A stretch of 64,000 nt of DNA from Flavobacteriaceae bacterium (lineage in GTDB: Bacteria; Bacteroidota; Bacteroidia; Flavobacteriales; Flavobacteriaceae), in the NCBI GenBank assembly GCA_030726725.1, contig JANRDC010000018.1:25774-89773 (forward strand), given 5' to 3'. Position numbers and translations under genes: made by a program. Below the pieces are notes generated by a model. It made no database searches. It was not told the DNA's origin and worked only from the letters and a program-made list of their open reading frames with translations. Below, piece by piece: positions 27,508 to 36,321 of this stretch (positions are counted from its first letter, which is position 1; the number at the start of each line of letters is the position of its first letter).

Positions 27508-27603
27508 TTCAAGACAATGATTCGGTAAAAGTACATTTGTTACACTAATTTTTTCTGTGGCATAAGAATTGCCTAATAGTAGTCGATAAACGGGCGTAAT
27601 ATA

Positions 27604-27626
27604 AGCTAGAGAGCACATTTCTAGCT
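27604..27626. repeat. inverted repeat between the divergent sigma and lon genes
   Basis: AGCTAGA (27604-27610) and TCTAGCT (27620-27626) are perfect inverted copies around a 9-base spacer. They lie in the 190-base divergent gap. This could be an operator for either side; no consensus promoter fixes the arrangement. Confidence 0.35.
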
Positions 27627-27697
27627 CATTATTTGGTTGACTCTTCAATTTTCGGAGGCAACTGTGTCTCTTTACATGACATTTTGACGCATAAGCT

Positions 27698-30151
27698 ATG
27701 GCAAAAACAAATTTTCTACACATGGACAGTATGTCACTTCAACATTTAGACGATGAGGCGGATTTGATTCCGTTGATGACTCCTGAGGATGAAGAAGAAA
27801 TAAATAACGAACCCTTACCCATTTCCCTGCCGATATTGCCCCTGAGAAATACAGTATTATTTCCGGGCGTAGTGGTCCCCATCACTGCGGGTAGGGATAA
27901 GTCGATTCAATTGATCAATGAGGCCAATGCTGGCAACAAAGTGATCGGTGTGGTGGCGCAACGAGATCCAGATGTGGAAAATCCAAGCCCAGAACAATTG
28001 TATCAAACCGGTACTGTCGCGCGTATACTACGAGTGCTCAAGATGCCTGATGGGAATACAACCGTCATTATTCAAGGGAAAAAGCCCTTTGAGATTGCTG
28101 CGTATACCCAAGAGGAACCCTATTTAAAAGCGGATATAAAACCTGCTGGATGGTTAAAGCCTGAGGTGGGAGACCCTGAGTTTTCCGCCATTGTTGAGTC
28201 GATCAAAGAGTTGGCTTATAAGATTATTAAAAACAATCCCAATTTACCTAGCGAAGCCTCATTTGCCATAAAGAACATCGAGAGCAATGCATTTTTAGTT
28301 CACTTTGTTAGTGCTAATCTCAGTATTGATGTGGCCCAAAAACAGGCATTGTTAGAAATGACTGACCTAAAAGCTCGGGCTATGGCCGTTTTGGGCTATA
28401 TGGATGTTGAATTGCAGAAACTTCAACTGAAGAACGATATTCAATCCAAAGTGCGCAATGACCTGGATCAACAGCAGCGGGAATATTTTCTGCACCAGCA
28501 GATGAAGACCATTCAAGAGGAGCTCGGAGGAATCTCGTACGAAGAGGAAGTCAATGAGATGGTTGAGCAGTCAAAAAATAAGCTTTGGGATGAAAAAACA
28601 GCCAAACACTTTGATAAAGAGCTGCAGAAACTGCAGCGTATGAATCCACAAGTGGCTGAGTACGGCATCCAAAGAAATTATTTGGAATTGATGCTAGAGC
28701 TTCCATGGAATCAGTTTTCAACCGATGTGTTTGACCTCAAAAAAGCCCAGAAAATACTGGACCGAGATCATTTTGGTTTAGCAGACGTCAAAAAACGCAT
28801 CATTGAACACCTAGCGGTACTGAAATTGCGCAACGACATGAAATCCCCTATTTTGTGTTTATACGGCCCTCCGGGTGTCGGTAAAACTTCTCTGGGCCGT
28901 TCTATTGCCGAGGCCTTGGGTCGTTCCTATGTGCGGATGTCTTTAGGTGGTTTGAGGGATGAAGCTGAGATTCGCGGACACCGAAAAACATATATCGGCG
29001 CTATGCCTGGACGCATTGTTCAAAACATAAAAAAAGCAGAAACATCAAATCCTGTTTTCGTGCTCGACGAAATTGACAAACTGTCTCAAGGTTTTCAAGG
29101 AGATCCTTCTTCCGCTTTATTGGAGGTGTTGGATCCTGAACAGAACAACGCGTTTTACGATAACTTCCTTGAACTGGGTTACGATCTTTCTCGGGTGCTC
29201 TTTGTGGCTACGGCCAACAACCTATCCAATATTCAACCCGCTTTGTTGGACCGAATGGAGTTGATCCCGGTAAGTGGATATACCCAAGAAGAAAAAGTAC
29301 AGATCGCCAAAAAGCATTTGTTGCCCAAACAGCTTAAAGAACATGGTTTGAAGTCGACAGACTTAAAGATATCTGCGACTTCTCTGCAAAAAATTGTTTC
29401 TGGATATACCCGTGAGTCTGGTGTGCGCCAGTTGGAAAAGCAGATCGCTAAAGCTGTGCGACATGCAGCTAAAAGCATAGCGATGGAGGAGGATTATGAT
29501 AAAAATCCCGACCCTCAAACTATAGAGTCGATTTTAGGTGTTCCTAGAATGGAGCGTGACAGTTATGAGAACAATGAAGTGGCTGGAGTGGTTACGGGTT
29601 TGGCTTGGACTTCAGTGGGCGGAGATATTTTGTTTATCGAGTCTATTCTGTCTCCAGGAAAAGGAGCCTTGAACATAACAGGGAATCTAGGTAAGGTGAT
29701 GAAGGAGTCTGCAACCATAGCTTTGGAGTATATCAAAGCGCATGCAGATCAATGGAAAATTCCCCAAGAAGCGTTTGACAAGTACAATATTCATATCCAC
29801 GTGCCCGAGGGTGCAACCCCGAAAGATGGGCCAAGCGCAGGAATCACGATGCTCACCTCATTGGTTTCTTTGTTTACCCAAAGAAAAGTAAAATCCAAGT
29901 TGGCGATGACGGGTGAAATCACCTTGAGGGGACGTGTTTTGCCGGTGGGTGGTATCAAAGAGAAAATATTGGCCGCTAAGCGCGCCTCGATCAGGGAAAT
30001 TATTCTTTGTGTCGACAACAAGAAGGATATCGCAGAGATCGAGCCTGCTTACATCAAAGGACTGACTTTTCACTATGTACGCGAAATGAGTGAGGTGTTG
30101 GAGATTGCGGTGACCGCTCAAAAGGTGAAGAATCCAAAAAAAATCGCCTAA
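27698..30151 (+). CDS. lon: ATP-dependent protease Lon
   Basis: Lon degrades damaged and short-lived regulatory proteins. The 817-residue protein has the N-terminal substrate-binding domain (about 45-250, [14 protein letters not shown]), a coiled coil, the AAA domain with Walker A GPPGVGKT near 390-397, and the protease domain with the Ser-Lys dyad S713 (DGPSAG) and K756 (GGIKEK). The acidic N-terminal leader ending in LMTPEDEEE is usual in Bacteroidota Lon. Met9 is an alternative start. cmk follows after 10 bases. Confidence 0.96.
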   Translation: MAKTNFLHMDSMSLQHLDDEADLIPLMTPEDEEEINNEPLPISLPILPLRNTVLFPGVVVPITAGRDKSIQLINEANAGNKVIGVVAQRDPDVENPSPEQLYQTGTVARILRVLKMPDGNTTVIIQGKKPFEIAAYTQEEPYLKADIKPAGWLKPEVGDPEFSAIVESIKELAYKIIKNNPNLPSEASFAIKNIESNAFLVHFVSANLSIDVAQKQALLEMTDLKARAMAVLGYMDVELQKLQLKNDIQSKVRNDLDQQQREYFLHQQMKTIQEELGGISYEEEVNEMVEQSKNKLWDEKTAKHFDKELQKLQRMNPQVAEYGIQRNYLELMLELPWNQFSTDVFDLKKAQKILDRDHFGLADVKKRIIEHLAVLKLRNDMKSPILCLYGPPGVGKTSLGRSIAEALGRSYVRMSLGGLRDEAEIRGHRKTYIGAMPGRIVQNIKKAETSNPVFVLDEIDKLSQGFQGDPSSALLEVLDPEQNNAFYDNFLELGYDLSRVLFVATANNLSNIQPALLDRMELIPVSGYTQEEKVQIAKKHLLPKQLKEHGLKSTDLKISATSLQKIVSGYTRESGVRQLEKQIAKAVRHAAKSIAMEEDYDKNPDPQTIESILGVPRMERDSYENNEVAGVVTGLAWTSVGGDILFIESILSPGKGALNITGNLGKVMKESATIALEYIKAHADQWKIPQEAFDKYNIHIHVPEGATPKDGPSAGITMLTSLVSLFTQRKVKSKLAMTGEITLRGRVLPVGGIKEKILAAKRASIREIILCVDNKKDIAEIEPAYIKGLTFHYVREMSEVLEIAVTAQKVKNPKKIA

Positions 30152-30161
30152 GTTTACGTTT

Positions 30162-30857
30162 ATGATCCGGAAAATTACCATTGCGATTGACGGTTATTCG
30201 TCCACTGGAAAAAGTACCATGGCCAAAGCATTGGCCCAACACCTCGGTTATCTTTACGTGGATTCCGGTGCTATGTATCGCGCAGTGACCTGGTGGGCCA
30301 TGAGTAGGGGATGGGTGAGTGATGATTTGATTGACGAGGCTGCCTTGACGCAGAATTTGCCGGATATGTCCTTGGAGCTGACCACCCTGGGTGATGGTAT
30401 TCTCGAAGTTTTGGTAGATGGAGCGCGTATCACAGAAGCAATCAGGTCGATGGAGGTCGCCCAAAGAGTCAGCCAAATAGCCTCAATCCCAGAAGTCAGG
30501 AGTTTTTTAGTAGCCAAACAACAGTTGATGGGCTTGCGAAAAGGAGTGGTGATGGATGGGCGAGATATAGGAACAGTGGTATTTCCTCAGGCAGAACTAA
30601 AGGTATTTGTGCAAGCTGACCCTCAGGTGCGCGCCCAAAGAAGATATGACGAGTTGACGGCTAAAGGGCAAATAGTTGATTTTCAGGATATTTTATCCAA
30701 TATAAACGACCGCGATTACCAGGACACACACCGGTCTGTATCGCCTTTGGTGCAAGCCAAAGACGCACGTGTTTTGGACAATACCCACATGGGTATGGCA
30801 GAACAACTCGCCTTATTGATTTCATGGGCAGAGCTGGCGATCCAAGGCGAGCACTAA
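30162..30857 (+). CDS. cmk: cytidylate kinase
   Basis: Cmk phosphorylates CMP and dCMP. The 231-residue protein has P-loop GYSSTGKS (11-18), the VDSGAMYRA nucleotide-binding stretch, the DGRDIGTVVFP motif and the lid region with RAQRRYDEL. The length is normal. It sits between lon and rpsA, and the cmk-rpsA order is widely conserved in bacteria. Confidence 0.96.
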   Translation: MIRKITIAIDGYSSTGKSTMAKALAQHLGYLYVDSGAMYRAVTWWAMSRGWVSDDLIDEAALTQNLPDMSLELTTLGDGILEVLVDGARITEAIRSMEVAQRVSQIASIPEVRSFLVAKQQLMGLRKGVVMDGRDIGTVVFPQAELKVFVQADPQVRAQRRYDELTAKGQIVDFQDILSNINDRDYQDTHRSVSPLVQAKDARVLDNTHMGMAEQLALLISWAELAIQGEH

Positions 30858-30872
30858 ATCCCCTTATTTTAT

Positions 30873-30902
30873 TTGTAAATCAATCAATTAATCGTATTTT
30901 TG
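30873..30902 (+). promoter_or_regulatory. consensus promoter of rpsA
   Basis: TTG (30873-30875), an exact 19-base spacer and TATTTTTG (30895-30902) match the Bacteroidota consensus fully. The predicted start leaves a leader of about 100 bases before the rpsA ATG. Confidence 0.85.
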
Positions 30903-30922
30903 CGCTCCTTTTTGGTGATAAT

Positions 30923-30994
30923 CGAGGGCCACTAAGGATTGATAAAATATAGAAAACCCTTTCAATGCGGTCTTTCCCTCGTAGCGTATTGAAA
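30923..30994 (+). promoter_or_regulatory. structured rpsA leader with possible pseudoknot
   Basis: TTTCAATGCG (30960-30969) pairs over 10 bp, with one G-U, with CGTATTGAAA (30985-30994). The 15-base loop contains CCCTCG (30976-30981), complementary to CGAGGG at 30923-30928 upstream of the stem. Together they could form a pseudoknot ending 17 bases before the ATG. The pairings are seen in sequence; autoregulation by S1 is inferred by analogy with other bacteria. Confidence 0.5.
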
Positions 30995-31011
30995 TACAAA
31001 ATCATCTTCAA

Positions 31012-32811
31012 ATGACTGAAGAAAACCAAAATCAAGCTGCGCAAGTAGCTGAGACAAAACAAGATCCACAAGCGTTTTTGGATCAATTTAACTGGGATAA
31101 ATACGAGCAAGGAATTGAGCGTGTTGATGAGGCTAAACTCAAAGAATTTGAGCAATTAGTTTCTAAAAACTTTGTGGATACCGCAGATGAAGAAGTAGTT
31201 GTTGGAACTGTTGTTTATTTGACAGAACGCGAAGCAATTATCGATATCAACGCTAAATCTGAAGGAGTTATTTCCCTAAATGAGTTCCGCTACAATCCAG
31301 ACCTAAAGGTAGGTGATCAAGTAGAGGTGCTTATTGACATCAGAGAAGATAAAACAGGACAATTGGTATTGTCTCACAGAAAAGCAAGAACCATCAAAGC
31401 ATGGGATCGTGTGAACAAAGCCCATGACGAAGAGTTGGTGGTGAATGGTTTTGTGAAGTGCAGAACTAAAGGAGGTATGATCGTTGATGTATTTGGTATT
31501 GAGGCGTTCTTGCCAGGATCTCAAATCGACGTGAAACCGATCAGAGACTACGATCAATACGTTGGAAAAACTATGGAATTCAAGGTGGTGAAAATCAACC
31601 ACGAATTCAAAAACGTAGTGGTATCTCACAAAGCGTTGATCGAAGCAGATATCGAAGAACAGAAAAAAGAAATCATCGGACAACTTGAAAAAGGTCAAGT
31701 TCTTGAAGGGGTGGTTAAAAACATCACTTCATACGGTGTATTTATCGACTTGGGCGGCGTAGATGGATTGATCCACATCACTGACTTGTCTTGGAACAGA
31801 ATCAACCATCCAAACGAGGTGGTAGAGTTAGACCAAAAACTCAACGTAGTTATTTTGGATTTTGACGATAACAAGTCAAGAATTCAATTAGGTCTTAAGC
31901 AATTGGAAAAACACCCATGGGAGGCTTTAAGTGAAACCATCCAAGTAGGAGATACCGTTAAGGGTAAAGTTGTTGTGATCGCTGATTACGGTGCTTTTGT
32001 TGAGGTAAGCGACGGTGTTGAAGGATTGGTACACGTTTCTGAAATGTCTTGGTCTACCCACTTGAGATCTGCTCAAGATTTCGTTAAGGTAGGTGATGAG
32101 GTTACTGCTGTGATCTTGACTTTAGATAGAGAAGATCGCAAAATGTCTCTTGGTATTAAGCAGTTGAGCCAAGATCCTTGGACTGACATCACCGCTAAAT
32201 ATCCTGTAGGTTCTACCCACAAAGGTATCGTTCGCAACTTCACCAACTTTGGTGTATTTGTTGAGCTAGAAGAAGGTATCGATGGATTGGTGTATATCTC
32301 AGACTTGTCTTGGACCAAGAAAATCAAACATCCATCTGAATTTGTAGCCGTAGGTGACACACTTGAGGTGGTTGTTCTTGAATTGGATGTGGATGGTCGT
32401 AAGTTGAGCTTAGGCCACAAACAAACCACTACTAATCCATGGGATAAATATGAGGATGACTTTGCTGTGGATACAGTTCACCAAGCAATCATCTCAGAAA
32501 TTGTTGATAAGGGTGCTACCATCCAATTCAATGAGGACATCCTTGCCTTTGTTCCACAAAGACATTTGGAGAAAGAAGATGGTTCTAAATTGAACAAAGG
32601 GGATGAGGCAGAATTCAAGATTATTGAATTCAACAAAGACTTCAAACGAGTAGTGGCTAGCCATACTGCTTTGTTCAAAGAAGAAGAAAAACGCGCTGTA
32701 AAAGCAGCAGTTAAAAAACAAACAGCAAAAGCTGATGAGGCTAAGCCAACCATCGGTGATGCTAACGAAGCGCTTCAAGCTTTGAAAGATAAAATGGAAG
32801 GTAAAGCGTAA
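31012..32811 (+). CDS. rpsA: 30S ribosomal protein S1
   Basis: S1 binds mRNA at the ribosome and assists initiation, which matters in a phylum that rarely uses Shine-Dalgarno pairing. The 599-residue protein contains about six S1 RNA-binding repeats. The clearest are near 228-300 (GVVKNITSYGVFIDLGGVDGL), 313-385 (GKVVVIADYGAFVEV) and 400-475 (GIVRNFTNFGVFVEL). A Lys/Ala-rich C-terminal tail follows. An acidic Gln-rich N-terminus precedes the first repeat. It has its own strong promoter and a strong terminator. Confidence 0.96.
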   Translation: MTEENQNQAAQVAETKQDPQAFLDQFNWDKYEQGIERVDEAKLKEFEQLVSKNFVDTADEEVVVGTVVYLTEREAIIDINAKSEGVISLNEFRYNPDLKVGDQVEVLIDIREDKTGQLVLSHRKARTIKAWDRVNKAHDEELVVNGFVKCRTKGGMIVDVFGIEAFLPGSQIDVKPIRDYDQYVGKTMEFKVVKINHEFKNVVVSHKALIEADIEEQKKEIIGQLEKGQVLEGVVKNITSYGVFIDLGGVDGLIHITDLSWNRINHPNEVVELDQKLNVVILDFDDNKSRIQLGLKQLEKHPWEALSETIQVGDTVKGKVVVIADYGAFVEVSDGVEGLVHVSEMSWSTHLRSAQDFVKVGDEVTAVILTLDREDRKMSLGIKQLSQDPWTDITAKYPVGSTHKGIVRNFTNFGVFVELEEGIDGLVYISDLSWTKKIKHPSEFVAVGDTLEVVVLELDVDGRKLSLGHKQTTTNPWDKYEDDFAVDTVHQAIISEIVDKGATIQFNEDILAFVPQRHLEKEDGSKLNKGDEAEFKIIEFNKDFKRVVASHTALFKEEEKRAVKAAVKKQTAKADEAKPTIGDANEALQALKDKMEGKA

Positions 32812-32830
32812 GTTTTATCGACCTAATTTT

Positions 32831-32862
32831 AAAAGCCTGTCTCAGTGACAGGCTTTTTTTTT
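32831..32862 (+). terminator. intrinsic terminator of rpsA
   Basis: AAAAGCCTGTC (32831-32841), loop TCAGT and GACAGGCTTTT form a strong hairpin followed by an uninterrupted T run to 32862. It starts 19 bases after the rpsA stop. Confidence 0.93.
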
Positions 32863-32888
32863 GGAGTGAAATAAAATGTGTAGTTTTG
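32861..32888 (+). promoter_or_regulatory. promoter of the pyrR operon
   Basis: TTG (32861-32863), a 17-base spacer and TAGTTTTG (32881-32888) match the consensus. It directly abuts the rpsA terminator. A start near 32895 would exclude the upstream in-frame ATG at 32876 and favours 32912 as pyrR start. Confidence 0.7.
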
Positions 32889-32911
32889 TACACCGAGGAA
32901 TGACAAGTACT

Positions 32912-33451
32912 ATGGGGCAAAAAATCCTTTTATCCGCACAAGAGATCCATATCATCCTGCATCGCTTGGCTTGTCAATTGTTGGAAAATCACCTTCACTT
33001 TAAAGATACTGTGCTGATTGGATTACAACCCAGGGGTACAGCTTTGGCCCAAAGATTGGCCAAAATTCTCAAGGAAGACTACCGACAAGAAGTTTCGTTA
33101 GGATTTTTAGACATCACCTTTTTTAGGGATGATTTCAGACGAAATGACAAAACCCTCACGGCCAATAAGACCGACATTCCCTTTCTAATCGACGACAAAA
33201 AAGTAGTGTTGATCGATGATGTTTTGTTTACAGGTAGGAGCATACGCGCGGCACTAACCGCGTTACAATCTTTTGGAAGGCCTGATAAAATTGAGTTGTT
33301 AACCTTGATCGATCGCAGATTTAGCAGGCATTTGCCCATTCAACCTGAGTATAGGGGAAGACAAGTCGATGTGATTAATCACGAAAAAGTTAAAGTAATG
33401 TGGGCGGAAACCGACGGTCAAGACGCCATATATATAGTCAACGAACCATAA
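32912..33451 (+). CDS. pyrR: bifunctional pyr operon regulator / uracil phosphoribosyltransferase PyrR
   Basis: From the ATG at 32912 this is a 179-residue PRTase-fold protein. The PRPP loop VVLIDDVLFTGRS is intact, as are the LIGLQPRG and LGFLDITFFRDDF segments typical of PyrR. In Gram-positive bacteria PyrR binds pyr mRNA leaders; here I found no convincing PyrR-binding anti-antiterminator, so it may act mainly as a phosphoribosyltransferase. I chose this start because it gives the usual MxQKxLL beginning and lies downstream of the promoter. pyrB follows after 4 bases. Confidence 0.9.
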   Translation: MGQKILLSAQEIHIILHRLACQLLENHLHFKDTVLIGLQPRGTALAQRLAKILKEDYRQEVSLGFLDITFFRDDFRRNDKTLTANKTDIPFLIDDKKVVLIDDVLFTGRSIRAALTALQSFGRPDKIELLTLIDRRFSRHLPIQPEYRGRQVDVINHEKVKVMWAETDGQDAIYIVNEP

Positions 33452-33455
33452 GCAC

Positions 33456-34382
33456 ATGAGTGAATTAAGTGTACAACACTTATTGGGAATTAAGTACCTC
33501 AAACCAGCAGATATTCAGCTTATTTTTGAGACGGCTGATCATTTTAAGGAAGTGATTAATCGCTCTATTAAAAAGGTTCCTTCACTTAGGGATATTACCA
33601 TTGCCAATATCTTTTTTGAAAACAGCACCCGGACTAGATTGTCTTTTGAACTTGCCCAGAAAAGGCTCTCAGCGGATGTTATCAATTTTTCAGCAGCTCA
33701 ATCTTCGGTTAAGAAAGGGGAGACCCTGATTGACACCGTAAATAATATCTTGTCCATGAAGGTGGATATGGTGGTGATGCGTCACCCTAATCCAGGAGCT
33801 GGGATCTTTTTGTCTAAACACATCAAAGCATCCATTGTCAACGCAGGAGATGGCGCACATGAGCACCCTACTCAAGCCTTGTTAGATTCCTTTTCGATTA
33901 GGGAGCGATTGGGTGAGGTCGGCGGAAAGAAAGTGGTCATTGTGGGTGATATTTTGCACTCCAGGGTAGCCCTTTCCAATATATACGCTTTGCAAATGCA
34001 AGGTGCGGAAGTGGCGGTTTGCGGCCCCAAAACACTCATTCCTAAGCACATAGAATCTTTGGGCGTGCGGGTTGAGCTCGACTTAGAAAAGGCGCTTGCC
34101 TGGTGTGATGTGGCCAATATGCTGCGGGTTCAAAACGAACGCATGGACATGAGCTATTTTCCCAATACCCGGGAGTACACCATGTTGTACGGCTTAAACA
34201 AAGAGCGTTTAGACCGTCTAGATAAGGAAATTGTCATCATGCACCCTGGTCCGATTAACCGAGGTGTTGAGATCACCTCTGATGTGGCGGATTCCCCGCA
34301 TTCCATCATTCTCAATCAGGTGGAGAATGGCGTGGCGATACGCATGGCAGTCATTTACTTATTAGCTTCAAAAATCAAGTAG
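33456..34382 (+). CDS. pyrB: aspartate carbamoyltransferase catalytic subunit
   Basis: PyrB joins carbamoyl phosphate and aspartate, the first committed step of pyrimidine synthesis. The 308-residue protein has the carbamoyl-phosphate loop NSTRTRLSFELA, KKGETLIDT, RHPNPGAG, HEHPTQALLD and the aspartate-side HPGPINRG. All key residues are present. The regulatory chain PyrI is not nearby. It is cotranscribed with pyrR and continues, almost without gap, into a small gene and rnz. Confidence 0.95.
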   Translation: MSELSVQHLLGIKYLKPADIQLIFETADHFKEVINRSIKKVPSLRDITIANIFFENSTRTRLSFELAQKRLSADVINFSAAQSSVKKGETLIDTVNNILSMKVDMVVMRHPNPGAGIFLSKHIKASIVNAGDGAHEHPTQALLDSFSIRERLGEVGGKKVVIVGDILHSRVALSNIYALQMQGAEVAVCGPKTLIPKHIESLGVRVELDLEKALAWCDVANMLRVQNERMDMSYFPNTREYTMLYGLNKERLDRLDKEIVIMHPGPINRGVEITSDVADSPHSIILNQVENGVAIRMAVIYLLASKIK

Positions 34383-34384
34383 TC

Positions 34385-34705
34385 TTGGAGGTATCTTCAT
34401 TTAAAGATTGTTTGCTGTGGATTCAAGAGGAATCTTCAGAATTATTGATCCGCGCAGTGGGCGACCACTGGCCTGAAGCTAGTGAAGCCGATTTAATCAT
34501 ACAGCTTACAGACGTCAACACCCCAATCAATGAGTTTGTGTCTTGGTCAAATCAACACAGAAAAAGAGGTTTTTCTCTGGTACTCGTCGGCTCTTTTTTA
34601 CATTTTGATGACCTGGAGTCTATGGCCATTACCGCTGCCCCAACACTTCAAGAAGCGTACGATTTAATTGAAATGGAGCGCATTGAAAGGGATTTAGGAT
34701 TTTGA
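34385..34705 (+). CDS. small conserved protein upstream of ribonuclease Z
   Basis: A 106-residue protein whose C-terminal ending PTLQEAYDLIEMERIERDLGF resembles a conserved small protein encoded before rnz in many Flavobacteriia. The alternating beta/alpha pattern (ADLIIQLTD, FSLVLVGSF) looks like a STAS-type fold, but this is a guess. No ATG exists before residue 80, so the start must be TTG at 34385, two bases after the pyrB stop. Its TGA overlaps the TTG start of rnz in the sequence TTGA. The function is unknown; the coupling suggests a partner of RNase Z. Confidence 0.7.
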   Translation: MEVSSFKDCLLWIQEESSELLIRAVGDHWPEASEADLIIQLTDVNTPINEFVSWSNQHRKRGFSLVLVGSFLHFDDLESMAITAAPTLQEAYDLIEMERIERDLGF

Positions 34706-35604
34706 AAGTCACCGTGCTAGGTTGCCATGCAGCGACCCCGAGAACATTGACGAGCCCCACTGCACAGGTTGTTTTTTCGGGAAAGCACGTGATGCTTATC
34801 GATTGCGGAGAGGGTACCCAATCACAGCTCAGGCGTTATAAAGTTCGTTTTCAAGACATTCAACACATTTTTATCTCCCACCTACACGGGGATCATTTTT
34901 TTGGTTTACCAGGACTGATTGCTACATTTCGATTATTGGGTAGACACCACCCGTTGCATGTGTACGGACCCCAAGGAATGAAAGATGCGGTGATGGGCAT
35001 GCTTTTAGCCGGGCAAACCCATATTGATTACCCACTTTTTTTTCACGAGGTAGATACACGTGTACCTCAGGTATTGTTTGAAGATCAAGGATTGATCGTG
35101 CGCACATTTCCCTTAAATCATCGAGTACCTACGCAAGGATTTGTATTTGAGCAAAAAGCTGGGCCGCGGCATATTCGCCGTTCCATGATTGCAGAAACCT
35201 TACCCAAATACGCCTATGATCTGCTCAAGAGCGGTAGAGATTATATCAGCGAGCAAGGTGATTGTTATTCTGCTGAAGCGTATACCAAGGCTGGTACGCC
35301 CACCAGGAAGTACGCATTTTGCAGCGATACGCAGTATGACGCCAAAATTGTACCCCACATACAAGGAGTTGATCTCTTATACCACGAAAGCACTTTTTTA
35401 AACACTGAACTTTCACTGGCCAAAAAAACGGGGCATTCCACAGCAGAGCAAGCTGGAATGATTGCTTCCATGGCCCGTGTAGAGACCTTGTTATTGGGAC
35501 ACTTCTCGACGAGATACCCATCAACAGATGTTTTTGCCACAGAGGCCAAACTTCATTTTGACCGTGTTTTATGCGCCTATGAGGGAATGGAGCTTTCCCT
35601 GTGA
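34702..35604 (+). CDS. rnz: ribonuclease Z
   Basis: RNase Z processes tRNA 3' ends and is a metallo-beta-lactamase fold endonuclease. The 300-residue protein has the metal motif HLHGDH (in FISHLHGDHFFGLPGL), further His ligands (PLNHRVPTQGF), the CSDT motif and HSTAEQAG near the C-terminus, and the flexible-arm region. The start is TTG at 34702, giving MKVTVLGCHAATP, overlapping the preceding stop by 4 bases. Translational coupling is likely. Confidence 0.95.
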   Translation: MKVTVLGCHAATPRTLTSPTAQVVFSGKHVMLIDCGEGTQSQLRRYKVRFQDIQHIFISHLHGDHFFGLPGLIATFRLLGRHHPLHVYGPQGMKDAVMGMLLAGQTHIDYPLFFHEVDTRVPQVLFEDQGLIVRTFPLNHRVPTQGFVFEQKAGPRHIRRSMIAETLPKYAYDLLKSGRDYISEQGDCYSAEAYTKAGTPTRKYAFCSDTQYDAKIVPHIQGVDLLYHESTFLNTELSLAKKTGHSTAEQAGMIASMARVETLLLGHFSTRYPSTDVFATEAKLHFDRVLCAYEGMELSL

Positions 35605-35634
35605 AACACCTTTTTTTAACACAGGCTTAAAGCG

Positions 35635-35642
35635 TACATTTG
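35635..35642 (+). promoter_or_regulatory. TAnnTTTG -7 box before pdxH
   Basis: TACATTTG matches the -7 consensus and ends 22 bases before the pdxH ATG. No clear TTG -33 element is present. Confidence 0.5.
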
Positions 35643-35664
35643 CACAACAAACTATATTTATTCC

Positions 35665-36312
35665 ATGGAAAAAGACCTCGGCCACTACCGAAAATCTTAT
35701 GAGCAAGGTTCCCTCGATGAATCACAACTCGACGACAATCCCATGGGTCTTTTTAACCTCTGGTTTCACCAAGCAGATGAGTATCCCGGTGCGCAGGAAA
35801 CCAATGCGATGACTTTAAGCACCATAGGGATTGACGGATTTCCTAAGTCAAGAGTTGTGTTGCTGAAAAAGTTTGATGAAAACGGTTTTGTTTTTTACAC
35901 CAATTACTTGAGTGAGAAAGGAAAAGCATTGGCCAATAATCCAAATGTTTGTCTCTCATTCCATTGGCATGCTCTTGAACGTCAGGTGATTATCAAGGGT
36001 ATTGCCCAAAAAACAGAACCAAACATCTCTGATTTATATTTTGACAGTAGGCCATTAGGCAGTAGATTAGGCGCTATGGTATCCGCACAAAGCGAGGTGA
36101 TTAAAAGCCGTGATGTGCTTGAAAAAGAACTCAGCAAACTCGAACAGCAGTATGCGGATCAAGCGCCCAAACGACCTGAACATTGGGGTGGATATTTGGT
36201 AAGGCCTCATGAAATAGAATTTTGGCAAGGAAGGCCTAACCGCCTCCACGACCGCATCAGATATAGAATTGTCGACAATATTGACTGGGTATTTGAACGA
36301 CTTGCCCCATAA
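35665..36312 (+). CDS. pdxH: pyridoxamine 5'-phosphate oxidase
   Basis: PdxH oxidises pyridoxine or pyridoxamine phosphate to PLP with FMN. The 215-residue protein shows the flavin-binding core (NAMTLSTIGIDGFPKSRVVLLK, split by normal spacing), FYTNYLSEKG, the SRLGAMVSAQS segment and the C-terminal WGGYLVRPHEIEFWQGRPNRLHDR block that closes the family. The length is standard. It supplies the cofactor used by GlyA and the YggS-family protein in this window. ppk1 follows after 9 bases. Confidence 0.96.
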   Translation: MEKDLGHYRKSYEQGSLDESQLDDNPMGLFNLWFHQADEYPGAQETNAMTLSTIGIDGFPKSRVVLLKKFDENGFVFYTNYLSEKGKALANNPNVCLSFHWHALERQVIIKGIAQKTEPNISDLYFDSRPLGSRLGAMVSAQSEVIKSRDVLEKELSKLEQQYADQAPKRPEHWGGYLVRPHEIEFWQGRPNRLHDRIRYRIVDNIDWVFERLAP

Positions 36313-36321
36313 CACACCTCC

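Noticed and set aside
27508..27723. 72-codon upstream extension of the ECF sigma factor
   Set aside because: Basic, low-conservation residues before the start of the sigma2 region; it would also overlap the beginning of lon on the other strand.
32889..32911. PyrR-binding RNA in the pyrR leader
   Set aside because: The leader after the promoter is too short and lacks the conserved binding hairpin; ACCGAGG alone is not enough.
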